A DNA stretch of 64,000 nucleotides from Bigelowiella natans CCMP2755 (Eukaryota; Cercozoa; Chlorarachniophyceae): positions 42,501 through 106,500 of the forward strand of contig ADNK01001278.1 in NCBI GenBank assembly GCA_000320545.1. Direction: 5' to 3'. Both the position numbers and the translations under genes were made by a program. Position 1 is the stretch's first letter. Every line of letters begins with the position of its first letter. Shown piece after piece: positions 25,901-37,350 of this stretch. The notes beneath the pieces are model-generated. The model was given only the letters and a program-made list of their open reading frames with translations, did not search any database and was not told the DNA's origin.

Positions 25901-27385
25901 TCTTCTTCTTACAATCCTGGTCATTTTAGTGAGCCTTGTCTGACGCTGTTTTGTAGGCGAGCGACGTGTGGCAGCGAATGGGCGACATTCTGGGGTGTCA
26001 TCTTCCCGTGGCTGATAAGTTTCTTGTAATATATTGCATCATTGTGACGATGATGAAGAAGAAGATGATGATGCTGATAGAATGACATCAATCGTCATCA
26101 ACGGCAAACACCATGAGAATGGAAATAGAAGAGGATATTGTTTGTTAGTGTTCAGTATTGTTGGCAAGTATCCATCTAATTAAAAAAACGGCTATCTCTT
26201 GCACATTTCTTCCCTCTTCTCTCTCTCTCCTTTCTCTCTCTCCCTCTCTTTCTTTCAATTGCAGATTTTACGAGGCTAAGGGGTTCGCAAATCTAATTAA
26301 TTGGACGTCTCTTACAATCAATGGTAGACTGTTTTATAGGAGGGGTAGGAGAGAGTAGAGGAGGCAGAAGAGGATAAAGAAGAAGAAGAAAAGGAAAAGA
26401 TGAGAAATAGGCAGGTGTGAGGCGGGGAAGGGAGATTGGTTAAGTCAGAAGTACGGACAGAGGAATGAGACGTGCTTAACGTGTAAGCGAGAGATTGTGT
26501 GAAAGATGGGAACAATTACGGCCATGCACCTTACTCGCAACAAATAGTTATATATATATATATATATATATATTGAAATATATACATTTACATATAATGA
26601 AAGAGGCTTGATCAGCATTATCACTCATCCATCACTTCGATGATATTGTTATTCAGGCACGATCTGCTTCCTAGTCCCCGCACTGATATACCTTAAAGCC
26701 ATCAGCGTTGAGCAGACCCTGATGACGGTCGTAGATGAAGGCGACGGGGTACAGAATTTCACGACGGGGGGGAGGAGAGGGAGGAGCATGAAGAGTTTCC
26801 GTGGCAGCGCGCACATCTCACCGTCTTACCCCTTCTCTCGGCGCAACGATGGTGATGATAAGAATAGTACCAATAGACGTCATCACCACTACCACCGTCA
26901 TAATGATCAAGGAAATGTGGAGCATGGCACCTCCCCTCCACTAGTTACTGAAGCTCGTGATGGCCACGTCGGATTCAGCAGCAGCAGCAGCAGCAACAAC
27001 AACTGTGATGACGACGACGAGTGGGAGTGCCATCCTGCTGTCTTTGCCCCACTGCTCGGGCGTACCATCTCGGCCATATCTAGCACAGGCGTCAACGTGG
27101 ATGTTGGGAAATTGCCCGACGACTTGCTGCATGATGTCTTTGCAGGTGGGGGGCAAGACGACGAGGATGATGATGATAATGATGAGGTCGGAGTGATGGA
27201 TGATGAGGCGGAGGAGGAGAAGGATGTGGAAAAGAGCAGGGGGGGTGCCGACGATGGAGATAGGGTAGGACAACAACGCACGAACGCCATGTGTGTATAT
27301 GAACATTGTATGTGTTGTGTGCACATGTATACTCTTCAGCCTTATCTCTCTTGCTCTCTCTCTCTCTTGTTCTCTCCCCTGCTTA

Positions 27386-27433
<48 letters not shown>

Positions 27434-27667
27434 TTTGAAACAATATTCAGGACTTTCATCTACACCCTTATAATGCTTTGTCGTTATTCTTGTCCTCTCC
27501 CCTTAGAAAACGGCCAACAAAAGGCATCGGAAACTCCGAGCTTTTCCATGTGGCTCGGATAGCGTATACGACAACACTCGGGTAGTTCTTACACTGTGTT
27601 ACGCCTTCGCACGAAAAGGCTCCACGCTTACACCCGCATACATGAGCAGAGACAGAGAAATATATAA

Positions 27668-27710
<43 letters not shown>

Positions 27711-27945
27711 TAGAATTTTAATTTATCTTTGCGTATCTTTTCGGACGCATTGAAAGTACGAGATGCGTAAGATTGGAACCACATGAAAATCACTTCGTTA
27801 TAACGCTTCTGATTCTCCTCGATCATTTTGTTTCTATACCTCTCATCATATGTAGAGCCGATGTGCCACGGGAATTGTCGTTCTGGTTAGCATAATGATG
27901 GGCGTGCAGATAGGCCTGGACGCTTTCATGCTGTATTTTGTCTAA
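21123..27945 (+). CDS. Amino acid/auxin permease family (AAAP) transporter
   Basis: At least 19 exons are supported: 21123-21210, 21347-21391, 21602-21633, 22102-22146, 22359-22418, 22500-22534, 22765-22828, 23105-23156, 23423-about 23523, 23662-23749, 24079-24129, 24672-24712, 24978-25066, about 25231-25540, 25699-25817, 25957-26025, 26265-26323, 26657-27264, 27507-27581 and 27856-27945 (stop). Family marks in order: GPGMLALPVVFQQAG, VAYYLSLQSINMASI, GMDNAIIYVFG, HALEFYP, LGDSVVFNYLSF, TLVPSWYNEK, GVLGAWAYPEVISDNVLN, SEWATFWGVIFPWLISF, GFANLINWTSL and a last membrane helix ending FMLYFV. These belong to proton-coupled amino acid carriers. Two long hydrophilic inserts, an acid/Arg-rich one at 25330-25540 and an Asp/Ser/His-rich one at 26740-27264, sit between helices. 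The start exon is not found, and the junctions at 21633/22102, 23523/23662 and 24129/24672 are unresolved. Confidence 0.85.
22290..22320. repeat. TA run in a transporter intron
   Basis: A TA dinucleotide run in the intron before exon 22359. TAG-triplet runs lie in nearby introns at 22564-22618 and 22876-22936. Confidence 0.9.
27395..27705. repeat. GA runs near the transporter 3' end
   Basis: GA runs at about 27395-27429 and 27671-27704, both in introns of the transporter gene. Unlike most others they are GA, not CT, on the gene's sense strand. Confidence 0.85.
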
Positions 27946-27949
27946 TCTA

Positions 27950-29200
27950 TTGTGAACCAAACGAGCATGTGGCAGCCATCTGCATTTCACTTATTACCGC
28001 GGAGAAAATGTAGTAGTAATTCGTTAGTGAACGTAACATAGCTATGGCAAGTAAAGCCGCCCCAGCCCTAACAAAACTAGATAGACGGAACACACGTGAC
28101 TGTGATGCGAGTAGACGTCTAGCTAGCTTAGCTAGAGACGTCTGCATGCCGTGCGATGCAGTTGTGTAGCGTGTGCTACGATCGACACGTCGAACTAGAA
28201 GTTAGATGCATGGCAGCACTGCCCGAGCTAGCACGCTTGCGTAGTGCGTCAATCGACGAGCACATATAGCATGCGATGCGCGTGCGCACACATTGTTCAC
28301 AATTCTTGAATGCATTTTGTGCAGGGCAGCACGCAGCAATGAGCTAGCTTCGAGTCATGCGATGCGAAGCATGCTGCAGTGCATGTACCGCATGCAGTCT
28401 AGTAGTAGCAATGGCTGGATAGCTGTGCATAGTGATGCGACTAGCTATGCGATTTAGCGATGCGCGCCTGTGCATCGTGCGTTGCATCGCCATGTTGTGG
28501 CTAGCTGAGCTACGTCGCACATGTACGCTGTGGCTAGCATGCGCCAGCTAGTCAAATGCATTACACATGTCTAGCTAGCTAGCTAGCAGGTGTGCCCACA
28601 TTCTAGCATTGTGATCGACCATTAGACCATTCTAGCATGCTCCTTTTTCATTGCAAATTGCAATGTGCGAGACGGACTAGCGGATGTGAAATGAATTATG
28701 TGTGCAAATATATGTATGCACATCGTTAGAGGCTAACAAACAACGTGATGTGCACGCAACGCCGCGCCGGTGGTGGATACTCCTCCACTACGTACGCGTA
28801 ACCCAGGCAAGCTATCATGACATGTTTATGTCTCCACGACTTGCGCTGTGCACTGTATATACATATGTAAATATCGCATATCGCATATTCGCGTTCGACA
28901 TCGCATCGCTTATGATTATTCTCCGCATGCGTACAAAACAGAAAAAACATGCACAAATTCCTTCTGTCCTAGAGCAACAAACATGACACAATAGCGTCGT
29001 CCCATTTTTTCATGAGATGGCAGGTTTTACTAGAGGTATAATATTTTTAGATCACCACTGCCGAGAGGGCCTGCCTAATTTTGATTACCTAATCTTGATT
29101 AACTAGAGAAGCCCGTAATTCATAACACCACCCGAAGTTCCGACAATTATTCTAATGAAGTGATGGTAGCCATGTTATACGACGTAGGGCCGCAAGACCT
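27950..29200. other. Palindrome-rich gap between convergent gene ends
   Basis: This lies between the transporter stop and the psbO stop. It is crowded with CTAGC, GCATGC and TGCGATGC-type words, most densely at 28110-28720. It contains a run of CTAG repeats (28571-28588) and a near-perfect inverted repeat at 28112-28142. No exon is supported. Confidence 0.75.
28112..28142. repeat. Short inverted repeat
   Basis: The left arm AGACGTCTAGCTA pairs with a right arm ending GAGACGTCT around a short loop, with one two-base bulge. It could fold as a hairpin in RNA or DNA. Confidence 0.7.
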
Positions 29201-29214
29201 CACGCAACTAAGAC

Positions 29215-30612
29215 TTACTGCTGAAGCTGTGCGTACCAAAGACCCTGGATCTTGATGTCCTTAGGAACCTTAGCTCCAAGATCGGTATCCGAAGGCTGGA
29301 TAGACTGGAAGACTCCAGCAACTTCACCAGTAGCAGCGTCGTACTTAGCAATAGAAAGCTGAGCCTTTCCAGCGAGTGGCTTGATGGACTTGTTGTTCTC
29401 CTTTCCAAGAGCATCTTCATCTCCAGCACCACCAGCAGGGATAGCAACAGCGGTATCGTATCCAGTAGCAGCACCACGTCCCTTAGGGTCCAAGAAGGTG
29501 GATCCACGGTAGGAAGGCACAGCGAAATCTCCGGAGAAAGAGGAAACATCTCCCTTAGCGTCTAGCTCCTTTACGGTGAAAAGGAAAGGAACACGAGCTC
29601 CCCCAGGAAGCTGCACAGTGGTAGGAGCGTAGTCAATTCCATCCTCTTCCTTGAACTCAATAGCTCCACCGCTGCCGACCTTCATGGATCCGGACATAGC
29701 GTCAAGGGTGTAGGTAAGGCGGGTCATAAGCTTGACGTCGATGAATTCCTTCTTTCCCTTGCCAACATCTTCCTTAACCTGGAAAGAGGTAGGTTCGATG
29801 CAGAACTTGTCGAACTTGTAGGTTCCAGCCTTAAGAGATCCCTTAACATCGGTAGTTCCAGAGTTCAGGATAGGACAGGTGTTAGCCATACCAGATCCCT
29901 TAACATCCCTAATGTTACAGCACCATAGTTACTAAAGCTGGATTGTGTCAATCATTTGTAAGACGTTGTTCAGTTTTATGGGGTCGAATCATAGGGTAGA
30001 ATTATGAAGGGCTGCTTACGTGTAAGAAAGTCCCTGGAATTCATCGAAAGTAAGAGCGTTAGATGCTCCAAGGAATCCAATGGAGGACACACCTTCGCAA
30101 TTGTTTTGGGAATTGTCAAAATTTGTTGAATTGTAGCAATTCATGGTGTAGGAATTGTAGCTAGCACTCAAATAACAACTTGACTCGAGCTCTTACCAGC
30201 AGCAGCGAGGCCAGCAGCGATGTTCTTCATAGCATTTGGCTTCTAGATTATTTGTTAAGAAATATTTTAGTTTCAAGCACAAACCACGTAGACAAAATGA
30301 TCCTACCGATGCGAAGACTCTGGTTTGACGAGGAGCGACCATGCTGAGCTCTGGGGAGCGTAGATGAAAAACAAAGTTAAAAGATTTTTATTTTTATGTG
30401 CGCTAAATTCGAATAGAGGAATCATGCGAATGCTGAAGACGAAACTGAATAATTCCCAACTATCCCCCCATTGCAAGGTCGTCACCTTGTGCGCCAGAGG
30501 ACATGTAGACTGCAGCACCAACAAGGAGGAGGGCCGCATTGATGGCAATGCTAATAGTAGCAGCGTTGCATCGTCTCTTAGGAGCTCCAAAGTTTGCGTA
30601 CTCAGATCGCAT
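29215..30612 (-). CDS. PSBO: Photosystem II manganese-stabilising protein PsbO
   Basis: Five exons, 5' to 3': 30612-30486, 30350-30307, 30242-30197, 30092-30020 and 29908-29215 (stop). They total 984 nt and 327 residues, with every phase consistent. PsbO shields and stabilises the oxygen-evolving manganese cluster on the lumen side of photosystem II. The mature part starts [16 protein letters not shown] and continues NTCPILNSG and [18 protein letters not shown], as in the family. The leader has three parts. The first is a hydrophobic signal (exon 1, [17 protein letters not shown]). The second is a basic transit-like stretch (exon 2, [11 protein letters not shown]). The third is a thylakoid signal (exons 3-4, [15 protein letters not shown] ending ASNA before LTFDE). 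This shows import through the secretory route, so the plastid is of secondary origin. No Phe follows the predicted signal cleavage site. Confidence 0.97.
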
Positions 30613-32306
30613 TGTTGATGTGTGTGTGTTGGGGTGTGACCGTCAGGGGTTCGTGTTCGCTGCGTTGAAGAGAATTAACCCCCTCTTAAGCAGCAAATCA
30701 GGCAAATCCGAAGAATTAATAACACGAAACCCTTTATATTTCTATCGAATTGATGATGCTATTCTTGATTTTCAACATTTTTATCCTGCGCTCCCCGAGC
30801 GTTTAAGTTCGGCTCTTGACCACAATTGCGATTTATCGTCATTGTCCGGGATTCATATAATCGCACGAAGATGTTCTGTGATTTTGGATTTTCATGGTGT
30901 CCATTATTTAGATTATTATAATGTGGAAATTGAATATGGATAATGGGGAAATATCCGTACCTTCACATTTGATTGATTATTTAATATAAAATTAGACTTT
31001 AATTTATATAATATCCTTTTTTTTGTAACTCAATTATTACTTGTGTTTGTCATGACGCTTAGAAGAAAAAGAACATTTTTCCAAATTCAATTCTTTCGAG
31101 ATTTTGCTTTCTGATGTTTCATGTATGTGATGCCGTACTAAATTATTTGAAGACTTACACTAATGTATATCGTATCTATTAAAATTACCTTCATAAAGCA
31201 TATTTTTTGCCTCAGATTGGAAGGAAATATCTAAAATGCCGATTGGATCCGGAGCATTCTTTCAAGAAGACCACACGCTCTTGTCCAAAAGAGCTGGAAG
31301 CCGAGAAGGTTTTGGAAGTCGCAAACCGCTGGCTTCCACAAAAATCTATGTCAGCCACACTGATTCGAAAATGTTCACAAAGAATTATAGAATTATGGTA
31401 AATCAATGAAATTGAAGTATAAAATATGGATTTTTTATTATAAATATGATATATTTTGGTGTAAAAAAATATTTTGATAATAAAATAAAATCTGAGAAAA
31501 TTCATGTCTCACGAACAAAAACGATGAATGAGGAACGAGAAAGGGCCGGGATTTGAACCGAAAAGACCCAAGTTACCAAAAAATACAATGAGTTACCTCA
31601 TTTCAACCATTTCAAAGGCAAATTCTAGCTGAAAACGCCCTCACTCTCGAGATACTTCTTTTGCTTTTTTTTGGGAGACATATTAATTCTCTACGAAATC
31701 TCGGTGGGACTGCAAGAAGAGAATCTCTTGAGGGTTTCCGTAATAGGCCAAGGATCATGATAGCAAAGTCGGCACGTGAGAGACTGAGAGTCTAATGGTT
31801 GAAAATTGTCGAAGAAACACGAGTGTTTTCACAATATCAAATTTTAGACTCAAGATTATCCGTGATACTTCCCAAACCGCATGCATTTGATCACATTTTT
31901 GAGGTGAGTACTGAACTTATCAAAAGATGGATCAGCATTCGCTTGAAAAGGATTTGTCGATTTACGTTGTCGCAATGTAGAGTTTGGCTGACAAGTGGAG
32001 ACCCTCCTTGCCGACTCGGCTTCCAGTCCTTTCCAGAGAGCATCGTGATGGCCCTCTATCGTTACCGGCTTAGGAGAGGGTAACAGTGGTACAGACTAGG
32101 ATTATCTTGTTCGAGCCTCATTGACGCGAAAAGCTCTGTGCATCCGTTGATTCTACTTATTAGAGGAACCTACTCTGCAAGTGGTCTATACAGAAGTACG
32201 TTGCATAGCTTGAGCAACGAAAGAGGAAAATCGTCTCTAAGCATTAATATAAATGAATCAGCGGGATGATGAAAAGCGTTACAGTTTTTTACATAATCAA
32301 TCGAAT
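30613..32306. other. AT-rich gap between two divergent genes
   Basis: This separates the psbO and MATE gene starts. It is clearly more AT-rich than neighbouring gene DNA, mainly from 30960 to 32250. One exon-like piece (31216-31396) is flanked by CAG before and GTAAAT after, but I find no partner exons. An open frame at 30539-30943 shows no family resemblance. The part nearest 30613 should hold the psbO promoter, though I cannot point to a motif. Confidence 0.5.
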
Positions 32307-35300
32307 ATGGGAAGCAAACCTACAAGATGGCCTGTATCGTTTATTTTTACTTTCCTAGCATTTGGAATGTTATCCGTCACACCGACGAGAAGACTCTCCA
32401 CTCATGCTATTCCGAGGAGTACAGCAACAATACCATGGGATCAGAAGTAAATTGAGATCTAACTTATGAACGACATCGATAACAATCTAACACCTATATT
32501 TACTACGACAGTACGGTTGTCAAACATGTCGTCGTCGTCGTCATCGTCGTCGTCACAGAAATTGTAGTATTACTGTAATCATAATTAGTTTTATTATTAT
32601 CATTCATTTTCATTATTATTATTAGTAGTAGCAGTAGTAGTAGTAGTAGTAGAGGTGGTAGTAGTAGAAAGGTAAAGGTGCTAAAACTTTGTGACACTGG
32701 TTCTGGGTAGAATGCTCTATGTTCACCACTGAAACTCGCCTTCTCTCCAACTTTTAATTTCACAGTTGGCCAAGATGCCTTTTTAAGCAGCACCGCACAT
32801 CCGGCTACTACACTGCTCGAAGTTTTGCGAAACCAGTTATGCCTCAGTCGATCATCTCCCGAATAGTGTCATACCCACAATGGCGTCCACTTTCGAAACG
32901 ATGGAACTCCGAAAATCCGCTCCTGCAGCGAGCGGTGTTGTCAGAGGAAGAGATTAGTAGCAACAGGTCTTCTTGTATCCGTACCTCTCAAGGAGACACT
33001 GAGGAACAGACAAAAGAAGAAAAGAGACAAAATGGCAGTGAAGAAATGTTAAACCTTCTCAATATAGAGGACACCAAGGAACTGCTCTCTCATCGATGGG
33101 CGCGAGATTCGATCGAGAACATAAATCGGACGCTGGAATTACTCGCGAATCCTTCTCCTCCATTCTCAACAGCAACGACGTTGCTTAACATGAAAGAAGA
33201 AGCGACTGAGAGCAGCAGGAAGACTCATTCTATTCCCAGTACTTCTTCGACATCAACTTCATCATCACCCTCCTCCACATCGCCATCTCATAGCCATCAG
33301 CAGGAGGGACAACAGCAGCACATCGCGACGACAGAACTGTTGAGATTTGCTTTATCGACTGTAGGCATCTACTGGGCCTCTCCTTTAATGAGCCTTATAG
33401 ACACCTCAGCGGTTGGAAGTTGCGCAGGCAAGTTGAGTCTCGCTGCATTAGGTACTACTACTGCAGAACTAAAAATGATTTGTGTAACGACGACGAGACG
33501 ATGATAATGGTCGTCATGCGTGGAGAGATGGTATCGCAGCGAAAGCGAGAGATTGATCAGAAAACATGGGCGAAAATAGCCTTTTAGTTGTGATGGTTTT
33601 TTATTTGATCATCACAAAATTACTATAAAGAATCCTCTTAGCTGCTCCACGTTTCTCCTTTTCCTCCCTGTTTCGTGTTGCTACAGGCCCTGCTTCGACG
33701 TTGAGCGACTACGCCTATTACGTCAACACGTGGATTGGAACCGCGATGACGAACTTGCAGGCACATGCATTTGCCGAAAAGGATAGCAGCGCATCCAGGA
33801 AGACGGTGGTGACAGGCCTCAAGCTGGCCTTAACAGCTGGGCTCGTCTTCTCGATTTCATTGTGGGCTTTTGCTCCGATGATGATTTTGGGGTAGTAGCA
33901 GTAGTAGGAGTAGTAGTAGTAGTAGTAGTAGTAATAGTAGCACCACAGGATGCTCTGTACACACTCTACCAACTTAGCAAAGCTCAGCTTCTCCCCACTC
34001 TTTTGTGTACTGCTTTGATTTATGCGCTCGCATGCTGGCTCTCCTGGCATATTTACTCTCTCCCCCTTCTCGCCCTTATCTCATTTGAGCATCATCATCA
34101 TCATCATCATCTTCTTCTTCTTCTTCCTCTTCTATTTTCAGATACAGCAGTGGTGTTGGACCTGAGATTCTGCCATTCTCCGTTGAGTACATGAGAATCC
34201 GTGCCTTTGGTTTTCCAGCAGCCCTCGTGACGATGGTTGCCCAAGCAGCGTTGCTCGCTTCACGCAACACCAAGATCCCGCTACTCGCTGTGGCGGTAGA
34301 GGCCGCACTTAATTTCGTAGGGGACTTCTACATGGTGCGAGTGCTGGGAATGGGGATCGGGGGAGCAGCTTGGGCGACGGTGATATCTCAGTACGCAGGC
34401 ATGGCACTCATCTTGCCTATGCTCCGAAATGCCCTTAGAAACCAGAAGCAACAGTGGGGAAAGATAATACAGAAGGAGGAGGAAGAGAAAGAGGACAAGA
34501 GGAGGGAGCACCGGAGGTGGGGTTCGATTCTGCAACGTATATCTTCATCATTATCACAGCACAAACTGGCTCGGAATGGCACGGCAGTGGTTGAGGGTTC
34601 GTCTTCTTCGACTAGCAGCAGCATTAGTGGTAGTAGCAGTAGCAGTAGTAGTAATAGTAGTAGTAGTAGTAGTGGTGGTAACAGCAACGACAACAGCAGT
34701 TGCAGCAGCACAAGAGCGGGACGCTCCTTGTCCGAGGTATCATCTTCATTATCCTCATCACCACCGTCTCCGTCTTCATCAGCATCATCACCATCGTTAT
34801 CATCGTCATCTTCGTCACCACCACCATCATTATCATCATCATCATCATCATCATCATCGTCGTCGCCATCGTCGCCATTAAAGAAGTTCTTGGGTTTCAC
34901 CCTACCTGTCGGGACGACTTTGGTTGGAAAGCTGGTCCTGTACCTTACTCTGACACACGTTGCAACGACCTTTGGCGTCACGGCACTTGCTGCCCACCAG
35001 GTGGGAGAGAGCATGTGTTTGGGAGAAAATAGCGTCTTCTGTGATTTGTCGTTGTATCCATGATCTCGTTCGGAGAAAACATATTTGTCATCGTCATCAT
35101 CGCCGTCAAGAAGAAGAAGAAGAAATAGTAGTAGTAGCAGTAGAGCAGAGGTAGTTGTAGCACGGGTACAAAATCTCATCTCCCTTTGCTCTTCGTTGTT
35201 TACACGGTGCCGCATGCTATCACCAATCATTAGGTAATGCTATCGCTGTTTTTCGCTCTCACACCATTCTGCGACGCAGTCGGGAGCACGGCACAAACCT

Positions 35301-35409
35301 TCTTGCCAGGTGACAGGGGAGGGGTTGAGGATAGGGGCTGACTCTGCATCGATGATTTATGCCATAATTATTGTAATTTGCCATCGTCAAATTTTCAATA
35401 TGCTACCAA

Positions 35410-35485
<76 letters not shown>

Positions 35486-35750
35486 GTATGATATAATGGT
35501 AAAACAGCTCTAAAGAAGTTTGGAACACGGGCACAGGCGGCATTAATGCGGCGACTAACGGTATGTGTCAATCCTGATAGTTATCGCAATATAAGATGAG
35601 CTCTGTTGGAAATCTTTTGCTTGCTGAAAATGCTGCATGGTAAATTTTAGCGACTACCGCAAGATTGCTCGTTGTGACTTCGTTCTAAAATCATCTCAGC
35701 GATGCCTACGACGAGCCTGGATGCTTGCTTTTCAATGCATATATTTTTTA

Positions 35751-35789
<39 letters not shown>

Positions 35790-36401
35790 ATATATATCTT
35801 GTAGTTGTGTGTTTGTGTATACGTTTTCTGTGCGTAAGAGAAGATAAGTATTTCGAGAACAAGATGGAATATATAAGTACCACCTTCCCCCCCTTCCCCC
35901 TTCCCTCCTCCTCTCCCTCGTACCTAAATATGGGTGACTATAAGATAATGGGGGCCATAGCTGGTGCATCTGTGTCGTGTGCAGCCGGAGCGGTGTCCCT
36001 AGGTTTTCCTCAGGTATGCAATCTATGGAGAAAAAAGAATGGTCGATTGAGTAAAGGCTGCACCAAAAGCAGACAACAAACGTCTTCTATGAATGATTGC
36101 TCTATTCTAATCCTCCTGCTAGTACTATTACAGCAGCAGCAGCAAAAACAATAACAACTATTGCTATTACAACAGCAACAACAATATCAATAACTACCAC
36201 AACAACCACTACTACTACTACCACTACTACTACTTAGTTGTTCACGAGCGATCCTGCTTTGATTGTAATCATGGAGTCAATAGGTAATGGCACTTATGAT
36301 TTGTTAGTGAAAGAAGGGAGAGTAGCTGCAGCAGCAGTAGTACATGCACTTATCACAAAGATATTCTACTTATCGTTAGCCCACTTGCTCCTCTCTCTTT
36401 C

Positions 36402-36436
<35 letters not shown>

Positions 36437-37350
36437 ACTATCATCATATCCTTCTTCTTCTCCTTATTTATCCGCCACCATCATTAGCTCCACTTGCAAT
36501 GGCCGCGCTTCTAGGCCACGGGGCCTTGCTTGCCGGAGAGGGATGGATGCTGGCGAGTGAAAATCCGCTCGATAGGAAGTTTCTTGGAAACACGTAATGA
36601 TGATAATGCTAACAGAAACGTGCATGTATTTTATTACTGAAGGCATTGTGCGATGGTATTCGCCATGAGAATGCTCAACACCAGCAAAACTGGGGAGATA
36701 CATGAACGCACATATTGCAACGTCTACATTAATAACACCAAAGAATACTGTGGCTTGTCGACCTTTTTGCCATATCCAAGGAAATGAGAATTTCCTTCAC
36801 TCTTCTTTATAGACCACCTGTTTTCCTAGTTGCAAGGAGAAAAAGTTGGTGGTTGTTGGAGTAGCAAAAGCCCTTCTCTTTTAATCATGATAGAGAATTT
36901 TATTGTCGTTTTTCCATCCCCCCCCCCCCCTGTGTGTGTGTGGTTGTCAAACTGCTGGCTCATCTCCTCCTTCTCCTCAGCTACTTCCTGATGATGTGTA
37001 TCGTCCCGCTTATTATGACTGGTAAGCTCTAATCTAGTAGTCTGAGGGGTTCATAGGAAGCAAGCCTGTTGTAGAGCTCTTGTTTTCCGTCCCTCGTGCG
37101 GATGATTATCATGTACTTGCCCTCATCAGGCGTGGCATCAGCTGGGGGAGGTGTGACAGATTTGTGGAAGGTATTTACCGCGATGCAGCTGTCACGTTTG
37201 CTTATTATTCGGACGCGTTTGTTCATCCGCATGAGAGAGGTAGAGATAGAAAAGGAGAATGGAGGGCATCTAGGCCACTATGATAAGCACCTCAGCCGCA
37301 CCACTACCAGCCGTGGCAACGAAGAAACTCTTGGGCTCCAACCAGCGTGA
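32307..37350 (+). CDS. MATE family efflux transporter with plastid-type leader
   Basis: Eleven exons: 32307-32446, 32766-33451, 33687-33891, 34142-35000, 35234-35309, 35508-35560, 35945-36013, 36238-36283, 36488-36593, 36981-37021 and 37130-37350 (stop). They total 2,502 nt, 833 residues, with all phases agreeing. Membrane segments follow the DinF-like MATE pattern: ISLIDTSAVG-like first helix (33390-33420), YVNTWIGTAMTNL, FGFPAALVTMVAQAALLASRN, GIGGAAWATVISQYAG, GVTALAAHQ, LTPFCDAVGSTAQTFLPG and LFTSDPALIVIM. These proteins export organic cations or metabolites by ion antiport. The first exon is a signal peptide (VSFIFTFLAFGMLSV) followed by an Arg/Ser-rich stretch, so a plastid envelope location is likely. 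The N-terminal soluble region (about 200 residues) and a long Ser-rich loop at 34590-34880 are unusually large. An upstream in-frame Met at 32253 is possible, but the one at 32307 fits a signal peptide better. Confidence 0.9.
35412..35786. repeat. TA and TG runs in MATE introns
   Basis: TA repeats at about 35416-35444 run into TG repeats to about 35480, in the intron before exon 35508. A second TA run lies at about 35755-35786 in the following intron. Confidence 0.9.

Noticed and set aside
26722-27396. Separate gene of 224 codons on the plus strand
   Set aside because: The frame is the continuation of transporter exon 26657-27264, not an independent gene; the part after 27264 is intron.
31546-31640. 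tRNA-like T-arm (GGTTCAAATCCC on the minus strand)
   Set aside because: The T stem has a mismatch, and no matching 5' acceptor strand or proper D arm was found at the right distance. An Sm-like T run nearby also lacks the rest of a snRNA.
34388-35230. 280-codon minus-strand open frame
   Set aside because: It is the complement of the Ser-rich MATE exon and consists of Leu/Asp repeats produced by the triplet run.
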